NCBI GenBank assembly: GCA_036345935.2
Contig: JADWOT020000541.1
Span: 1 to 64,000 of the forward strand
Length of the DNA stretch: 64,000 bases
Origin: Taenia hydatigena
Lineage: Eukaryota > Platyhelminthes > Cestoda > Cyclophyllidea > Taeniidae
Reading direction: 5' to 3'
Each line of letters begins with the position of its first letter. The stretch's first letter is position 1. Both the position numbers and the translations under genes were made by a program. The notes beneath the pieces are model-generated. The model searched no databases. It saw only the letters and a program-made list of their open reading frames with translations, and was not told the DNA's origin. This document shows, in pieces, positions 59,101 through 64,000 of this stretch.

Positions 59101-62100
59101 TTTAATCGCGATGACGCGAGACGTGCTCGCCAACGCTATTCAACACCGGCAGCCACATGCCACATTACTAAATATGCCATCATATCCCAGTTCCTGTTCA
59201 TTTTAGTAGTTTGTGCCTTCCTTTTTTATCATCTTGCTCTTTTGAATTTAATGCGCGTTCATAGGCTGAATCGTAACTATAGAACAAAGACCAAATGGTG
59301 TTAACGCAGGTGAGAGCCTGACTCATGCCTAGATAGTGAGGTAACGGCGACCTCGCAATGCCACAGACATGTGTCCCTATTTGCTAAGGTGTCCACATTG
59401 GTAAGTGGGTACTGTTTTTAAAATGGCAGGCACTCCTTAACACGTGCTCTGATCGCAGCCCTATTTGCACAATTCACAAGTCAAGGAAACATGATGCAGC
59501 ACAATGCTTGATAATCCACAAACTGTTGCTTTAAATATCAGATGAACTGCTGACAAATTAAAATCATAGCACGCATAAGTTACTCCTGAATAAAGAGCGA
59601 AAATAACCCTGGAAAACAAACTAGTATAGAAGTCATTTCTCTTGATCTAAGAAATTCTAGTTGACTAATAACTATTGCACCGCTGATTTGCAGAGCATTG
59701 CACTTCACGGCGTTTGGTTTGTGTTGGGTAAATCGGAAAGCCGTCTTCATCAACTGGAAAACAGGAGAAGCAAGTCAGATCAAAATGGGCTTTGTTGTGG
59801 CTATTCTGTATCACTAGTCCAGCCTCGGCTTTTATATACTTGTCTTCTGATTTCTTTCCTAATGCACTGACATGTAAAGCCATGATAACTTCAGATTCGT
59901 TATCTGTGTTACCAAGTAACCAACAGTGTAGAACAGTGTTGGACTGCCAGCATCTTCTATCCAGCCATCTCATTTCCATCCTTTCTTCATTTTAACTTGC
60001 ATAATCTGGTAGCTGATGAGAAAATGAGATTTAACGAGAGAAAAGAAGGCAGTACTGAAGGGAGGTGTCAATGTGCCTCGTAAAAGGAAGAAGCAAACTC
60101 TAGTTTAGATGACTGTTTTGCCAGTATCGGTTTAGCCATCTCGAAGGATCTCAGTATTACATCTTCATTCCAACAATGCACTGATGCCATGCTGCTGTTG
60201 CCGCTTAAATAAACTGCTAAGCTTGACCCGACCTGAGAAACGCATGGCAACAAAGACCATTCCCATTTGATTTTGACTGACTGAAGTGACCGGCTTTTCG
60301 TCAAGTTGTGGAGAATTTTCAAATCTAAAGATCGCTACTCTTGCATAGATCTCAATCCGACACACGCAGATTCAAACACTTTAGTGACAGAAGAACAGTG
60401 TGGCCTGGCATGTCGTGAATCGCCAACTTGTTCATAAACTTGAGTCATTCACTGGCATCTTCTCTACTGAAGTCGATTGTTCCTGCTATTCTGCCCAAGC
60501 AGCAATATATTCAGGGATTTGGAGAAAATGGTCATGGGTGGCCGTCTCCTCTCTTCAGTTTCATTGTTGTGACAAATCCTGTCATTGTGGATGTTTTGTG
60601 CGGTAAAGTGTCACGAAAACCTACACAAAGACCCAAGATTGCAACTCTAGCATCCTACCCTCGTAATTTTAATTAGATTCGTATTCCTTTCGCGCGAGTG
60701 CCACTTACTTATCTAGAGGCGATTGTAGTAGAGGACATGTCTTGTCCCCGCTTTCCACCTTAACTCGTGACATCCTTCTCTACTACTGAAAATATTGGTG
60801 GCCGATTTCGAATTATAAATCTTTGAATACGCTTGTCTACTTATCTGCAGCCCTGCTCCCCCTGGCTTATTTGGTTGGCCATCAAGTGGAGACAAGGGTA
60901 GCGACTAGACGAGACGGCAAGGCTAGAATCGTCTGTCCGGGGCCTGCTATCCTCCCCATCTGTCTCTGGATCTGCTGACCTGCATAACTGCACGTTTGTC
61001 AATTCAACTGTTCTTCTACTTAGTGATTTCTCTTCTTTCTAGGCTCTTTGCGGAATGCATGGCTGTACGAATTTCGCCGAGATGGATTATTCTACGATGC
61101 CCACAGAGACATTCACCTTGGAAAACTAAATTTCTCGAAGTAACTAGGAAAGCAAAAGAAAACACACTATTCAAGATAAAAGGCAGAGTTGGTAATAGAA
61201 TATGATGTTGCTGATGTCAGGCTATTGTTCTTAAATTTACCTGTCCTTATTCAAAGACGAATTGAAACGTAGGGCCCACTTAGACGTAGAATCGGTGGAA
61301 GATTTAAGGCATACGTGACATTCGCCAGTGACTGAATGTGGTTCTACTGAACCCGTGAACAACTTAGAGGGTTACTCTTAACACCACAGGGCTCATTATT
61401 AGTGGTAGCCGCAGCGGAACTGCAGAAGTCGCCATCGGCACCGGGTGTACCGCTGTAGGTGGTGCAATGTGCAACACACTAAAAGTGGTTCATGTTGGCT
61501 GACAGCATCGCAAACGACTTTTGTGGGGATAATGAAGAAGCTGGACACAGCCTTCTACAATCTTGCTGGTTAAGGAAACAAAAGAAGGCTGTGGCTTGAA
61601 GCAGAGTCACAATTACGCGAAGGTCGAAGTTAAGCAGCTTTATGAAGGGGCGATGACGTTGCAGATACAGATCATCTTTCCTTATGCTTCTACCTGTTTC
61701 TGCCTTTATCGCTCTTCCGTCTGTCTAATCATCACACCTGACGTTTAGCCATCCCATTTGAATTCATTTCGCATCCATTTATCTCTTGTTGATTCAGTCG
61801 CCCATCCAGTTGGACCTTCTCGTTACCTTCGCTTTGAATATTCGCTGCAATTCATGAATGCATTAAGCCGGACCAAACATCAACTCAACTTGACTTGCTA
61901 ACGCATCCATCCTTCTTATCCTTCCACTTAGTGGGTTCCATTTTAACTTGCTGGCCAAGTTAAAGATGTTCGTGTAGTTCATTGTAATCATTTCCGAATC
62001 GTATGCAAGCATTTCACCCTTTAGTGGTCATGCGGGGTATTGTAGTTTGGAATCGGTGGTGTTTACGCGGCCCAAGTCGAGTGACATATTCCAAATCTGA

Positions 62101-64000
62101 GCAATCGCTACTAATCTAGTTGACTTAGATTCGGTCTCCTAGTTTTTTTTTTCGGAACCACCAATGCGTTCGTCCTATTTATAGACACATCTTGATGTAA
62201 CAACTGAACCTGTGTTAGTCTGTCAGCAAAGCTGAAATTGTAGCTAGGCATTCTTCTGGACTTTCAGAATTAGCTTACCTCCTTGGAGGTTTATTTAGGT
62301 GACAAGGCTATAGTGAATTCTTGTGCTGAACAAAGAGGGTTTAAAGCGTAACGAGAAGCTGTTTAGTTGCCATGCACACCCTTTCCTTCCAGCACAAAAT
62401 AGTGCGGAAAGGGGCCCTGCAGGGATGCTTGGCCTTCCTCGACGTCAAGTCAAAGCTGTGGATCTTTGAAATGGACCTCTCTCCGCTTCTTGGACCCTTA
62501 AATGCGTTCGCCTTCTTCACTCTCTTCATCCTCCACATTTTGCCGTCTTGTCTACAGTGTGCTCTCCTTATCGATCTCTATTCTCTGAACGTTGGAAGCT
62601 TATGACTATCCTGTGCTTGACACAAATCGAGACATTTGAATTTTGGCGGGTCGGCACTTGGAATCCCATGAACCGCATTGCAAATTCTGGTATGTCCTAA
62701 ACAAATTATTTTCCATGTTACAATAACTGAGTGGAAATTAATTGGTAGCATAGCTTCCATAGTCAGTTGCCAGTCACCATAACCATACACCATTTGGCAA
62801 AACCTGGGAAATTGGGTGTCATGTTCGCCACGTGAATGTACTGTTACTCCATCCGTTTACGTGTTCAAGTCGCGTCAATCAATTCCAACTTTAACACCCA
62901 AATTCCACTAGTAAGGTTTTGAGAACTCCTAAACCTATTTAGAAAACTCTTATGTTCCAAAGCATCGCCTTATTTGGGGTGACGCGTAGCGCATGGATGG
63001 CGGGTGTTGTGTAAGCACGCTGTCACTTCTAACACCACACTTCTGCCTGTTCCATTGTCGAGATCAACAAGGCGGTGTAGGAAAGCGGTAAAAGGCAGTT
63101 AAGAGAGATTATGGGTAGAACTGCAAAATAACGTTTGGCATTGCTACAGATGTGTGGTTGTTTGGGCTGGAAATGGAAACCCCTCAGCTTGCTTTTGGCG
63201 TACCCGTGCTCTCCTTCCTTATACTCCTTCTCTCCTTCTTTCTCTAAGTCACATTAGTGAATGCCCTTAATGCGCTCAAGTCATCGCCCTTGTGCATCTG
63301 ATCCGCATTTCGACAATCACAACAGTCGTGGAGAGAGGTAGTAGCGGACAGGAGAAGGAACGATTGATTGCGTGAGTGGGTGGGGGATCGACTGAACGGA
63401 TGAATGGTTGTTGACAGATAAAGAGGACAGCGCGCGAGATCAGCGGTCACAAATATAGCACTGATAGTGCTGCTGCTGCTGCTGTTTTGGTGGTGGTAGT
63501 GGGCGATAGTAAAGTACCGACAGATGGATGAAGGATATATAAGCATGACAGCCTAATTTCAAGCTCCTGCGTATGTTGACATTAATTAGCACTGAGATGA
63601 ATAGGCAGCAAAGCGCCAGCAGAGGATTTGCTGGTTGTTTATTGACGATAACTTATGGGTTATTATAGTGGTGCTCTAAATAGGTGGTGAAGTGGATTCT
63701 TTCGCCTTTTTTGCCATTCCCACTACTTTGCGTTACGTTGAGATGAGGTAGACTGTGTCAATTTACACTTCTCCATTATATCGCGCTATGCTACGCTATT
63801 TTACATTCAGACACTGAGGTCTTTATTGTCTCAATCGGTAAATCTCTAAGGCTCTCAATTCCCTATTTGTAGGCTTTTAAGGTAAAGCGGAAACAGTTTT
63901 CTTGAGGAATACTCTCCTTAGCTGTTGTTTACAGGATGATGGGCATTTGCCGTCTGCGGAACCCACGTCAACGCAACTACATTCCCACAAAGAGTCTGTC
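56137..64000. other. Long stretch with no recognised gene
   Basis: No recognisable gene, RNA gene or dispersed repeat in 7.9 kb. The longest frames are 58098-58478 (+, 126 codons), 59665-59979 (-) and 63244-63546 (-, 100 codons, Ser/Thr-rich over a trinucleotide repeat). A second TATATAAG near 63535 is followed by no usable open frame. Confidence 0.5.
63469..63484 (+). repeat. GCT trinucleotide microsatellite
   Basis: About five perfect GCT units followed by a short TGG-rich stretch. It causes the Ser-rich reading on the minus strand there. Confidence 0.8.

Noticed and set aside
63534..63542. TATATAAG as a promoter
   Set aside because: The first ATG downstream opens only a few codons and no splice site is evident.

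Overview
The window is nuclear DNA from an animal. Short GT-AG introns, a CELF-type RNA-binding protein gene, AATAAA polyadenylation signals and a short internal TTAGGG array fit a metazoan. The CELF RRM3 sequence looks like that of an invertebrate, probably a helminth (flatworm or a Trichuris/Trichinella-type nematode), but I cannot settle the phylum from sequence alone. There are no operons, no bacterial features and no recognisable transposon proteins. The window is strikingly gene-poor: most open reading frames, up to about 160 codons, are no longer than chance would give in 64 kb.

Region 1 (1-8102) holds no recognised gene; a serine/tyrosine-rich open stretch at 1291-1779 is the best exon candidate. 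Region 2 (8103-10306) holds the 3' half of a CELF/Bruno-like gene on the + strand: linker exons, two exons encoding RRM3, a last exon, a 3' UTR and a poly(A) signal. Splice phases agree at every junction except where an internal frameshift breaks one exon, and RRM3 also carries an in-frame stop, so this copy looks like a pseudogene. A second, more decayed RRM3 copy with its own frameshift and stop lies about 5.6 kb downstream (14975-15270) and keeps the intron position, so it arose by DNA duplication rather than retroposition. From 15271 to 23659 I see no gene.

Region 3 (about 23.7-50.4 kb) is the most unusual part. It is a patchwork of dispersed, mostly non-coding repeat modules, many in mirror-image pairs. 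At its centre is a large palindrome: arms 32494-36184 and 39416-43107 (3.69 kb each), almost identical by eye, around a 3.23 kb spacer. The arms abruptly give way to only about 80% similarity just outside, and a still older inverted pair lies further out (30310-31297 against 43505-43990). This looks like an old inverted duplication whose core was recently re-copied or homogenised. Each arm contains a tRNA-Ser-like relic and a short perfect palindrome (core CACACATGTGTG) that recurs in the decayed copies around it.

Region 4 (50.4-64 kb) is mostly featureless. The exception is a compact candidate gene at 55744-56136: a TATA box, an ATG 57 bases below it, a 69-residue protein with 14 tryptophans and 7 cysteines, and a poly(A) signal. 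I do not recognise it.

Taken together, duplicated and broken CELF copies, low gene density, degenerate repeats and a near-identical palindrome resemble sequence that recombines little, such as a sex-limited chromosome or heterochromatin. That reading is inference.
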